From JBHEPS01 sp046261635 (GTDB taxonomy: Bacteria; Acidobacteriota; Thermoanaerobaculia; Gp7-AA8): a DNA stretch of 8,897 nt. Under the pieces are notes generated by a model that worked only from the letters and a program-made list of their open reading frames with translations, searched no databases and was not told the DNA's origin. Shown here one piece after another: positions 1-6,367 of this stretch (positions are counted from its first letter, which is position 1; every line of letters begins with the position of its first letter). Where the stretch lies: contig JBHEOL010000166.1 of assembly GCA_046261635.1 (NCBI GenBank), positions 1 through 8,897 on the forward strand, given 5' to 3'. Both the position numbers and the translations under genes were made by a program.

Positions 1-1
1 G

Positions 2-322
2 AAACGCGTCGGGCTCGCCCGCGCGATCATCATGGGACCCGACGTGATTCTTTACGATGAGCCGACGACGGGGCTGGACCCGGTCACGGCGAACACGATC
101 AACGAACTGATCGTCGAGCTCCAGACCCGGCTCAAGGTGACGTCGATCGTGGTGACGCACGACATCCAGTCGGCATTTCATGTGGGCGACCGGATTGCGT
201 TTCTCGAAAACGGTGTTTTCCAGTGGGTCGGAACGATGGACGAGGCGCGGCGGGCCGAACACCCGACGCTCCGTGAGTTTCTGAAGGCATCGAACGTGGC
301 TGCGGCGCAGCCGATCGGTTGA
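2..322 (+). CDS. mlaF: MlaF-like ABC transporter ATP-binding protein (3' part only)
   Basis: This is the C-terminal 106 residues of an ABC ATPase; the start lies upstream of the window. The frame opens with KRVGLARAI, the end of the ABC signature region. The Walker B segment VILYDEP follows, running into the D-loop TTGLDP, and then the H-loop VVTHD with its switch histidine. By family knowledge such a protein powers MCE-type phospholipid transport between inner and outer membrane and acts at the cytoplasmic face of the inner membrane. The assignment rests largely on the MCE protein gene 30 bases downstream, the usual MlaF-MlaD order. The protein stops 12 residues after the LREFL segment, so it lacks the longer C-terminal tail of Escherichia coli MlaF. 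That it is an ABC ATPase is near certain; the Mla subtype is inferred from context and from the GLDPVTANTINELI helix. Confidence 0.88.
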   Translation, partial: KRVGLARAIIMGPDVILYDEPTTGLDPVTANTINELIVELQTRLKVTSIVVTHDIQSAFHVGDRIAFLENGVFQWVGTMDEARRAEHPTLREFLKASNVAAAQPIG

Positions 323-352
323 CACGTCAGCCAGGCGGGACGGAAAGACGGA

Positions 353-1738
353 ATGAGCAGGGACAACAGACGGACACTCAGAATCGGACTCGTGGTGACG
401 GTGGCGTTCGCCATCCTGGCGTTCTTCATCTTCTTCATCGGATCCGAGCAGAAGATCTTCGCCAAGAAGTACGAGTACAAGGTGCAGTTCCGGACCGCAG
501 CCGGCCTTGCCGTCGGCAATCCAGTGCAGCTTGCCGGCGTCACGGTCGGCACGGTCAACGACATCTACCTTCCGCGCGATCCGGCCAGGCAGAAGGTCGA
601 CATCCGCATCATGATCGACCGGAAGTACCACGAGCGCGTCCGGCTCGACTCCCGTGCGCGCGTCAAGAAGCTCGGCCTGATCGCCGCCGACAGCTACGTC
701 GACATCACCCCCGGATCACCGAGCCAGCCCATCCTTCCGCCAGGGTCACTGATCCCGGCCATGGAGGGGGCGGACGTGGATGCCCTCATCGCCTCGGGCG
801 AGGACCTGGTCGACAACTTCGTGCAGATCTCCCATTCGCTCAAGAACGTTCTGACCAGGATCGACGCCGGGGAAGGGCTGCTCGGCGAGCTCACGGTCGA
901 TCCCGAGGGGGGCCAGAAGCTCACGTCGACCCTGATGTCGACCCTGAACCGGACCAATTCGGTCCTCACTCAGGTGCAGAGCGGGCGCGGCGTCATGGGG
1001 CGCCTGCTCTACGACGATGCGTACGCGGCGGAGCTCACGGCATCGCTTCAGTCGAGCGCGCAGTCGCTTCAGTCGGTCCTGGCGAGCGTGCAGAGCGGGT
1101 TCGAATCGGGTGAGGGGGCTCTGCCGGCCCTGCTCAATGATCCGGCGGGACGCGAGCGCGTCGACGCATTGGTCGAAAACCTTCGGGTCACCTCCGAGAA
1201 CCTTTCGACGTTCTCGAAGGGGCTGACCGAGGGAGAAGGGCTGGTTCCACGCCTGATCAACGATCGCGAGTACGGCGAGGAGGTTCTCACCGAGTTCCGC
1301 GGCCTGGTCGGCAGGCTGAGCGAGATCGCCCGGAAGGTCGAGGAGGGTGAGGGAACCGCCGGACGGCTGATCTCCGACCCGACCGTCTACGAGGCGATCA
1401 ACGACATCCTGATCGGGATCAACGAGTCGCGGATGCTCCGCTTTCTGATCCGGAACCGTCAGGGGGCAGGCATCGAGAAGAGATACGAGGCGGCTGCCGA
1501 GGGGGGCGTGGCCACGCCGGCAGCGCCGCAGCAGACGGCTCCCGTCGCAGAGCCGCCGCCGCCCCCGCCCCCGGTGGAAGTGCCCGTCGACGCCGATCCT
1601 CCGGTCACGGCGCCGGCGGAGAGCGCGCAGAGCGTCGATCCGGCTGATTCGGAGTGGGTGGAGCCTGCCCCGGACCCTGAGCCGGACCCGGAGCCAGCGC
1701 CCGAGCCCCCGCCTGTCGAGCCTCCACCTGCGCGCTGA
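353..1738 (+). CDS. mlaD: MlaD-like MCE-domain lipid transport protein with repeat and Pro-rich tail
   Basis: 461 residues. A short basic N-terminus (RRTLR) is followed by one membrane helix at about residues 11-31, so the bulk is periplasmic. An MCE domain covers about 41-121 (VQFRTAAGLAVGNPVQLAGV, then KLGLIAADSYVDI). Family knowledge: MCE domains form hexameric rings that carry lipids across the periplasm, driven by the MlaF/MlaE ABC transporter. Residues 122-370 are mostly helical and hold five units resembling GEGxxxxLxxDP, starting at 173, 211, 253, 294 and 332. Residues 384-461 are a Pro/Glu/Asp-rich tail with a run of seven prolines and DPEPDPEPAPEP, probably disordered. It is much longer than the roughly 180-residue E. 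coli MlaD. Start chosen because the membrane helix follows at once; the ribosome site upstream is weak (GGAAAG, 342-347). Likely co-transcribed with the ATPase. Confidence 0.9.
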   Translation: MSRDNRRTLRIGLVVTVAFAILAFFIFFIGSEQKIFAKKYEYKVQFRTAAGLAVGNPVQLAGVTVGTVNDIYLPRDPARQKVDIRIMIDRKYHERVRLDSRARVKKLGLIAADSYVDITPGSPSQPILPPGSLIPAMEGADVDALIASGEDLVDNFVQISHSLKNVLTRIDAGEGLLGELTVDPEGGQKLTSTLMSTLNRTNSVLTQVQSGRGVMGRLLYDDAYAAELTASLQSSAQSLQSVLASVQSGFESGEGALPALLNDPAGRERVDALVENLRVTSENLSTFSKGLTEGEGLVPRLINDREYGEEVLTEFRGLVGRLSEIARKVEEGEGTAGRLISDPTVYEAINDILIGINESRMLRFLIRNRQGAGIEKRYEAAAEGGVATPAAPQQTAPVAEPPPPPPPVEVPVDADPPVTAPAESAQSVDPADSEWVEPAPDPEPDPEPAPEPPPVEPPPAR

Positions 1739-1852
1739 ACCCCCGCGCGGCGCGCACGGAGGTTCCAGGGGGGTGCATGGTAGGATTCGCGGGCGCCCTG
1801 CGCAGATCCGCCAGCCCGGAGCCGCCTTCAGTCCAACTTCAGGAGAACACCA
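1739..1852. other. Intergenic spacer between mlaD and ugd
   Basis: This 114-base gap holds no clear promoter, hairpin terminator with a T-run, or member of the palindrome family seen further right. The only confident element is the ribosome binding site of ugd at its right end. A TAGGAT hexamer at 1781-1786 could be a -10 element, but no good -35 stands at the right distance. It therefore cannot be told whether ugd is transcribed with the Mla genes. Confidence 0.6.
1841..1846 (+). promoter_or_regulatory. Ribosome binding site of ugd, supports the GTG start
   Basis: AGGAGA stands 6 bases before a GTG codon at 1853. The GTG is followed directly by the NIAVVGTGYVG nucleotide-binding fold expected at the very N-terminus of this family. 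Spacing and homology therefore agree on a GTG start. Confidence 0.8.
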
Positions 1853-3178
1853 GTGAACATAGCCGTTGTCGGGACCGGATACGTGGGCCTCGTGACCGGA
1901 GCGGGCCTGGCCGACTTCGGGAACGAAGTGACCTGCGTGGACGTGGACCGCAGGAAGATCGAGGCGCTGGAGAGGGGAGAGATCCCGATCTATGAACCAG
2001 GCCTCGACGCGATCGTTTCGAGGAACGTCGAAGAGGGGCGCCTCCAGTTCACGACCGAGCTCGCGTCGGCAGTGGAGAAGGCGAGGGCAATTTTCATCGC
2101 TGTCGGGACGCCGCCGAAGGCGGACGGGTCGGCCGATCTCCGCTATGTCGCCGAGGTTGCCCGCTCGATCGCCGCGCACCTCAACGGTCCGAAGCTGGTG
2201 ATCACCAAGTCGACGGTTCCCATCGGTACCGGGCGCCTCATCCAGAAGATCATCGATGAAGCCGGCAAGAGCCACAAGGTCTCGGTCGTTTCCAACCCCG
2301 AGTTCCTGCGCGAAGGGTCGGCGATCGAGGACTTCATGAAGCCCGAGCGCGTGGTCATCGGCGCTTCGGATCCCGACTCGGTCGATCTGATGAAGGAGAT
2401 CTACGCCCCGCTCCACAGCCAGATCCCGTTCGTGGTGACCGATGTCGAATCGTCCGAGCTGATCAAGTACGCCTCGAACGGTTTTCTCGCGACGAAGATC
2501 TCGTTCATCAACGAGGTTGCGCAGATCTGCGAGCTTCTGGGAGCGAATGTCCAGGACGTTGCGCTCGGGATGGGGCTCGACAGCCGGATCGGGAAACAGT
2601 TTCTCCAGGCGGGGCCCGGATTCGGGGGCTCGTGCTTCCCGAAGGACACCTCGGCTGTCGCCGACATCGCGCGGCGCGCCGGCTACCGCTTCCAGATCAT
2701 CGAGGCGGTCATGGACGTGAACGACAAGGTGAAGCTGCGGATGGTGGACAAGGTCGCCGAGGCGATGGGGGGCGAGGTGCGAAACAAGACGATCGGCGTC
2801 CTCGGACTTGCGTTCAAGCCGGAGACCGACGACATGCGCGACTCTCCCGCGATCCCGCTGGTCCTGGGACTGCAGAAGCTGGGTGCGCGCGTGCGCGCCT
2901 ACGATCCGCAGGCGATGGAGCAGTCGAAGGAGGTCTTCGAGGACGTGATCTTCTGCGAGGACGCCTACGACACGGCGGAGGGGGCGGACGCCCTCGTCAT
3001 CGTGACGGAGTGGAACGAGTTCCGCGCGCTGAATCTCTCGAGAATCCACAAGGCGCTCCGTCAGCCGATCGTGGTCGATCTCAGAAATCTCTACGACGGC
3101 AGCCGGATGGCCGAGGCCGGATTCGAGTACACCTCGGTCGGCAGGGGAACCGCCGCCACCTGGGTCGCGGAGGTCTGA
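1853..3178 (+). CDS. ugd: UDP-glucose 6-dehydrogenase
   Basis: 441 residues, a typical full length. The enzyme oxidises UDP-glucose to UDP-glucuronate with two NAD+ in the cytoplasm. The N-terminal Rossmann fold shows GTGYVG at residues 7-12 and the acidic end of strand two at CVDVD (28-32). Further family marks are VGTPP (84-88), KSTVPIGT (119-126) and NPEFLREG (148-155). Lys205 and Asn209 lie in LIKYASN. The catalytic Cys261 lies in GFGGSCFPKD, with Asp265 close by. The C-terminal UDP-binding domain begins near 312 (KTIGVLGLAFKPETDDMRDSP). No key residue is missing. The stop is 4 bases before the next gene, whose ribosome site lies inside this one, so the two are very likely translated together. 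The neighbour consumes the product, which fits UDP-xylose production for envelope glycans. Confidence 0.97.
   Translation: MNIAVVGTGYVGLVTGAGLADFGNEVTCVDVDRRKIEALERGEIPIYEPGLDAIVSRNVEEGRLQFTTELASAVEKARAIFIAVGTPPKADGSADLRYVAEVARSIAAHLNGPKLVITKSTVPIGTGRLIQKIIDEAGKSHKVSVVSNPEFLREGSAIEDFMKPERVVIGASDPDSVDLMKEIYAPLHSQIPFVVTDVESSELIKYASNGFLATKISFINEVAQICELLGANVQDVALGMGLDSRIGKQFLQAGPGFGGSCFPKDTSAVADIARRAGYRFQIIEAVMDVNDKVKLRMVDKVAEAMGGEVRNKTIGVLGLAFKPETDDMRDSPAIPLVLGLQKLGARVRAYDPQAMEQSKEVFEDVIFCEDAYDTAEGADALVIVTEWNEFRALNLSRIHKALRQPIVVDLRNLYDGSRMAEAGFEYTSVGRGTAATWVAEV
3169..3173 (+). promoter_or_regulatory. Ribosome binding site of UDP-glucuronate decarboxylase gene, inside ugd
   Basis: GGAGG lies within the last codons of ugd, 9 bases before the ATG at 3183. 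The placement implies translational coupling of the two enzymes. Confidence 0.7.
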
Positions 3179-3182
3179 TCCG

Positions 3183-4127
3183 ATGGGGCGTGCACTGATC
3201 ACAGGCGGGGCGGGTTTTCTCGGCTCCCACCTCTGCGAGCTGTTCCTCACGCGCGGTCATGAAGTCATCTGCATGGACAACTTCATCACCGGCTCGCCCG
3301 ACAACATCGGACATCTGTTCGGCCAGCCGGGTTTCTCGCTCATCAAGCACGACGTGACCGAGTACATCCACGTCGAGGGAAACCTCGATTTCGTCCTGCA
3401 TCTCGCTTCGCCGGCAAGCCCCATCGACTACCTCGAGAAGCCGATCCAGACGCTCAAGGTCGGGTCGCTCGGGACGCACAAGACCCTCGGCGTGGCGAAG
3501 GACAAGGGCGCGCGTTATCTCATCGCATCGACTTCCGAGGTCTACGGCGACCCGCTGATTCACCCGCAGAAGGAAGACTACTGGGGGAACGTGAATCCGG
3601 TGGGGCCCCGCGGGGTCTACGACGAGGCGAAGCGGTTCGCCGAGGCGATGACGATGGCGTATCACCGCTTCCACGGAGTCGACACGCGCATCGTGCGAAT
3701 CTTCAACACGTACGGCGAACGGATGCGGCTCAACGACGGGCGGGTGGTTCCAGCGTTCGTCTCCCAGGCGCTGAGGAATGAGCCGCTGACGGTGTTCGGC
3801 GACGGCAGCCAGACACGCTCGTTCTGCTACGTCTCGGATCTGATCGAGGGAATCTACCGGCTCCTGATGTCGAACGAGGTCGACCCGGTGAACATCGGCA
3901 ACCCGGCCGAGCTGACCGTGCTCGAGTTCGCGGAGACGATCCTCCGGATCACCGGGAGCAAGGCCCCGATCGAGTATCGCCCGCTCCCCGAGGACGACCC
4001 GAAGGTCAGGAGACCCGACATCGGGAAGGCGCGCGCGCTTCTCGACTGGGAGCCGAAGGTGCCGCTCGACGAGGGGCTCGGCCGGACGATCGATTACTTC
4101 CGGAAGAAGGTCGCGGCGACCGGCTGA
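3183..4127 (+). CDS. uxs: UDP-glucuronate decarboxylase (UDP-xylose synthase)
   Basis: 314 residues; a short-chain dehydrogenase/reductase family enzyme converting UDP-glucuronate to UDP-xylose and CO2, with bound NAD+ recycled. The N-terminal NAD site is TGGAGFLGSH (residues 7-16). The acidic MDNF segment is at 31-34. The sequence STSEVYGDP (116-124) carries the Thr117 and Glu119 typical of UXS enzymes. The catalytic pair is Tyr146 and Lys150 in YDEAK. RIFNTYGERM (172-181) and QTRSFCYVSDL (210-220) follow, and the DDPKVRRPDI segment (271-280) matches the substrate-binding end of human UXS1. These marks favour UXS over UDP-glucose 4-epimerase or dTDP-glucose 4,6-dehydratase. It lacks the membrane anchor of animal UXS1. 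It lies 4 bases after ugd and is followed 5 bases after its stop by palindrome A. Confidence 0.95.
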   Translation: MGRALITGGAGFLGSHLCELFLTRGHEVICMDNFITGSPDNIGHLFGQPGFSLIKHDVTEYIHVEGNLDFVLHLASPASPIDYLEKPIQTLKVGSLGTHKTLGVAKDKGARYLIASTSEVYGDPLIHPQKEDYWGNVNPVGPRGVYDEAKRFAEAMTMAYHRFHGVDTRIVRIFNTYGERMRLNDGRVVPAFVSQALRNEPLTVFGDGSQTRSFCYVSDLIEGIYRLLMSNEVDPVNIGNPAELTVLEFAETILRITGSKAPIEYRPLPEDDPKVRRPDIGKARALLDWEPKVPLDEGLGRTIDYFRKKVAATG

Positions 4128-4130
4128 GCG

Positions 4131-4157
4131 GTGGCCGGGACTTCCTGTCCCGGCCGC
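4131..4157 (+). repeat. GC palindrome A, after the decarboxylase gene; possible transcript-end hairpin
   Basis: The arm GGCCGGGA (4133-4140) and the arm TCCCGGCC (4148-4155) pair perfectly over 8 bases around the 7-base loop CTTCCTG. It begins with GTGGCC like the other copies and starts within 6 bases of the stop codon. There is no T-run after it, so a classical Rho-independent terminator is not shown. A second small hairpin, CCAGG (4173-4177) with CCTGG (4182-4186), follows. Confidence 0.7.
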
Positions 4158-4220
4158 CTCCTCCCGAAGTCACCAGGGAAGCCTGGCGCATTGCCTGATT
4201 CGGGACGAGACTTCCAGACA

Positions 4221-4226
4221 GAAGGA
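4221..4226 (+). promoter_or_regulatory. Ribosome binding site of the 175-residue protein gene
   Basis: GAAGGA lies 7 bases before the ATG at 4234. It is the best argument for that start, as no homologous N-terminus is recognised. Confidence 0.6.
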
Positions 4227-4233
4227 CATCGAC

Positions 4234-4761
4234 ATGCTGAACAAACGTCATCATAAGGGTACCGATCCGAAGCTCCGCTGGTTCCATCCCGAACCGGCTG
4301 AGCGCTACCACGAGCTGCAGCTGCCGGATGGGGCGAAGCTCGCCTCGATCCGATGGGCGACCGGGCACGAGACGCTCGCGAACGCACAATGGGGGGCGGA
4401 CATCTGGGCCCTCCGCCGCTTCGGCTTTCTTCACCCGAAGATCACCATCAGCGCGACGGAAGGGAGCGGCCCGTCCGGGCGCTTCGAGCCGAACCTCAGC
4501 GGCGGCGGGATCCTCCACCTGAAAGACGGGCAGGAGCTCCGTCTCTTCGGTAATTTCTGGCGAGGGGAGTGGCGCTGGGCCGATGCCGCCGGACACGACG
4601 TGGTCGAGTTCAAGCGCGACTTCGCCGTCATCGAAAAGAACGAGGGGCACCTCACCTGGCTCTCGGACGAGACTCTCCCGGTGATCTCGCACCTGCTGAT
4701 CCTGCTCGGGTGGTACGTGGTGATTCTGATGGCCGAGGATGCGGCGCACCCGGTGGAGTAA
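4234..4761 (+). CDS. Conserved-looking hypothetical protein, C-terminal membrane segment
   Basis: 175 residues; not recognised with confidence. The N-terminus is basic and histidine-rich (KRHHKG). The middle (about 36-137) alternates short strands: ASIRWATGHETLANAQ, ALRRFGFLHPKITI, SGGGILHLKDGQELRLF, then FWRGEWRWADAAGHDVVEFK. A chain of strands carrying W, G and basic residues, followed by a single hydrophobic helix, recalls tubby C-terminal-like (LURP-one/YxjI-type) proteins, but this is a resemblance by eye only. Residues 148-166 (LPVISHLLILLGWYVVILM) form a clear hydrophobic stretch near the end, followed by an acidic tail, so a tail-anchored or membrane-attached protein is likely. The reading frame has normal codon use and its own ribosome site, so it is a real gene. 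Palindrome B starts right after its stop. It may be transcribed with the sugar-nucleotide genes, but the 106-base gap with palindrome A makes this uncertain. Confidence 0.8.
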   Translation: MLNKRHHKGTDPKLRWFHPEPAERYHELQLPDGAKLASIRWATGHETLANAQWGADIWALRRFGFLHPKITISATEGSGPSGRFEPNLSGGGILHLKDGQELRLFGNFWRGEWRWADAAGHDVVEFKRDFAVIEKNEGHLTWLSDETLPVISHLLILLGWYVVILMAEDAAHPVE

Positions 4762-4762
4762 C

Positions 4763-4787
4763 GTGGCTGCGGCTTTCCAGCCGCAGC
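4763..4787 (+). repeat. GC palindrome B (left arm of doublet B-C)
   Basis: GCTGCGGCT (4766-4774) pairs perfectly over 9 bases with AGCCGCAGC (4779-4787) around the 4-base loop TTCC. It starts with GTGGC, 2 bases after the TAA stop of the preceding gene. Compared with C it carries T for C in the left arm and the matching A for G in the right arm, so the pairing is kept. Confidence 0.85.
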
Positions 4788-4881
4788 ATCGTGCAGGATG
4801 GAGCTCGGCCGGAGTGGAGTGGAAAAGGGCGGACGGTCGAGGGATAGGGTTTCTATCTGTTCAGACTGGAAGCTGGCACGA

Positions 4882-4906
4882 GCCGCGGCTGGAAAGCCGC
4901 GGCCAC
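4882..4906 (-). repeat. GC palindrome C (right arm of doublet B-C), after purA
   Basis: GCCGCGGCT (4882-4890) pairs perfectly over 9 bases with AGCCGCGGC (4895-4903) around GGAA, ending in CAC. On the minus strand it reads GTGGCCGCGG and onward, the same direction as purA, whose stop is about 25 bases away. It may mark or shape the 3' end of the purA transcript. Confidence 0.85.
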
Positions 4907-4928
4907 AGGGGCAGCTGGGGGATACTGA

Positions 4929-6236
4929 CTACCGCGACAGCACGCCGGCCCGGATGATCGTCTCTTCGCGCCGTGGCCCCGTGGAGACGACCGAGATCGA
5001 GCACTCGAGCTCGTCCTCGATGAACCGGACGTAGTTCCGCGCTTCGACCGGAAGCTCCTCGAATGTGGCGATGCCGACGATCGGGCGATTCCACCCCTTC
5101 ATCGTCCGGAGTTTCGGCTTGACGCGGCCGCGCTCGACATCGGTTTTCGGCCAATGGCGCGTTTCGCCGCCCGGGGTCTCGTACGACACGCAAACGGGAA
5201 TCTCGTCGAACTCGTCGAAGACGTCGAGCTTCGTGAGGGCGATCTCGCTGAAGCCGTTGAGCGCGGTCGCCGCGCGCAGAATGACGAGATCGAGCCACCC
5301 GGTGCGGCGAGGCCGGCCGGTGGTCGTGCCGAACTCGTTGCCGCGCTTCCGGATCCGCTCACCGACGGCATCGGTCAGCTCGGTCGGGAAGGGGCCTTCG
5401 CCGACGCGCGTCGTATACGCCTTCGCCACGCCCATGACCTCATGCACTTCGCGGGGAGGAACGCCGAGACCGGTGCAGATTCCGCCAGCGGTGCTGTTCG
5501 AGGAGGTGACGAACGGATACGTTCCGTGGTCGATGTCGAGCAGGGTCCCCTGCGCTCCCTCGAACATGATCTTCTTCCCGTCGCGGATCGCCTGCTGGAG
5601 GATGAGCGAGGTGTCGGTGATCCGCTCCCGAAGGGTCTCGCCATGCTCGAGGCCCCACTGGACGAGGGGTTCGACCTCGAAGGACTCTCCGCCGTAGAGC
5701 GTCCCGAGGAGCGCGTTCTTCTCGACGAGCGCCGCGGTGAGCTTCTCGCGGAGGACGGTCTCGTCGAGAAGGTCCCGCATGAGGATCCCGAAGCGGCTGA
5801 TCTTCATTTCGTAAGCGGGACCGATTCCTCGGCCGGTCGTGCCGATCTTTGCCGCCCCGGCCATCTTCTCGCGGCCGCGGTCGAGCTCGCTATGGAGCGG
5901 CAGGATGCAGTGGGCCGAATCGCTGATCAGCAGGTTGTCGTCGATCGTCACGCCGGAAGCCCGGAGCTTGCCCATCTCCTCGAGCAGCGCGTCGGGGGCG
6001 ATGACCATCCCGTTGCCGAGGATGCACAGCTTGCCGGGATGGAGAACCCCCGACGGGATGAGGTGGAGAGAATAGTGTTTGTCGGCGAATTTGACCGTGT
6101 GGCCGGCATTGTGGCCCCCCTGATAGCGAGCGACCAGGTCGAACTGCTCGCACAGAAGGTCGACGATTTTGCCTTTTCCCTCGTCACCCCATTGGGCGCC
6201 GATGACGGCCAGATTCCTTTTTGCGCTCGGATTCAT
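4929..6236 (-). CDS. purA: Adenylosuccinate synthetase
   Basis: 435 residues, close to the 432 of the E. coli enzyme. It joins IMP and aspartate using GTP to make adenylosuccinate, the first committed step to AMP, in the cytoplasm. Visible motifs: the GTP loop QWGDEGKGK (15-23) with catalytic Asp18; GHNAGHTV (41-48) with catalytic His46; the IMP-binding TTGRGIGPAY (133-142); the GTTTGRPRRTGWLD loop (303-316) that binds aspartate and IMP; TKLDV (335-339) for guanine recognition; and STGPRREET (418-426) at the C-terminus. The frame is open for 30 more codons upstream, but that stretch is unlike the family and runs into palindrome D. The ATG at 6236, seven codons before the conserved LAVIGAQWGDEG, is therefore preferred. 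No clear ribosome site precedes it. It stands alone among plus-strand genes. Confidence 0.97.
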   Translation of the reverse strand: MNPSAKRNLAVIGAQWGDEGKGKIVDLLCEQFDLVARYQGGHNAGHTVKFADKHYSLHLIPSGVLHPGKLCILGNGMVIAPDALLEEMGKLRASGVTIDDNLLISDSAHCILPLHSELDRGREKMAGAAKIGTTGRGIGPAYEMKISRFGILMRDLLDETVLREKLTAALVEKNALLGTLYGGESFEVEPLVQWGLEHGETLRERITDTSLILQQAIRDGKKIMFEGAQGTLLDIDHGTYPFVTSSNSTAGGICTGLGVPPREVHEVMGVAKAYTTRVGEGPFPTELTDAVGERIRKRGNEFGTTTGRPRRTGWLDLVILRAATALNGFSEIALTKLDVFDEFDEIPVCVSYETPGGETRHWPKTDVERGRVKPKLRTMKGWNRPIVGIATFEELPVEARNYVRFIEDELECSISVVSTGPRREETIIRAGVLSR

Positions 6237-6246
6237 GGGCAGGCGG

Positions 6247-6276
6247 AGACTAGCACAGGGCCGGGGCGTTTGAAAA
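6247..6276 (-). promoter_or_regulatory. Weak promoter candidate for purA
   Basis: On the minus strand TTTTCA (6276-6271) and TAGTCT (6252-6247) are 18 bases apart, with TG placed before the second box (TGTGCTAGTCT). The match to the housekeeping consensus is partial. A start about 7 bases downstream would lie within a few bases of the purA ATG, giving an almost leaderless message, which would fit the lack of a ribosome site. Confidence 0.3.
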
Positions 6277-6320
6277 AAGGGGATATGGAGCATGCCGGAG
6301 GGGGGCTGCGCTATCATCCG

Positions 6321-6351
6321 GCGCATTGTGGCCGCGGTTCTTTACCGCGGC
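6321..6351 (+). repeat. GC palindrome D (first of tandem pair)
   Basis: GCCGCGGT (6331-6338) pairs with ACCGCGGC (6344-6351) over 8 bases around TCTTT. It is preceded by GCGCATTGTG. All 31 bases from 6321 recur exactly at 6368-6398. Confidence 0.85.
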
Positions 6352-6367
6352 AGAGTCGTGGGTCGAA

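Larger units (their letters stand above)
4762..4928. other. Convergent intergenic region carrying palindromes B and C
   Basis: The plus-strand hypothetical gene and minus-strand purA end towards each other here. The 167 bases are mostly an inward-facing pair of palindromes (B and C) with about 95 bases between them. The interior holds a small hairpin, GATAG (4843-4847) with CTATC (4853-4857). No open frame here looks coding. Confidence 0.75.

Noticed and set aside
1741..1800. GC-rich stretch after mlaD as a Rho-independent terminator
   Set aside because: The GCGCGGCGCGC run can fold only poorly and no T-run follows.
746..3250. Very long open frame (834 codons) on the minus strand opposite mlaD and ugd
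   Set aside because: It lies opposite genes with clear motifs, and its protein is Arg/Asp/His-rich with no recognisable domain. Such frames are common antisense to GC-rich genes.
4185..4193. GGCGCATTG shared with the sequence before palindromes D and E
   Set aside because: The match is only 8-9 bases and no palindrome follows it at 4194, so chance cannot be excluded.
6311..6317. TATCAT as the -10 box of a hutH promoter
   Set aside because: No acceptable -35 hexamer is found 16-18 bases upstream. It remains possible but was not listed as a feature.
6237..6326. N-terminal extension of purA by 30 codons
   Set aside because: The added residues do not look like the family N-terminus and would be encoded partly in palindrome D; the ATG at 6236 gives the expected length.
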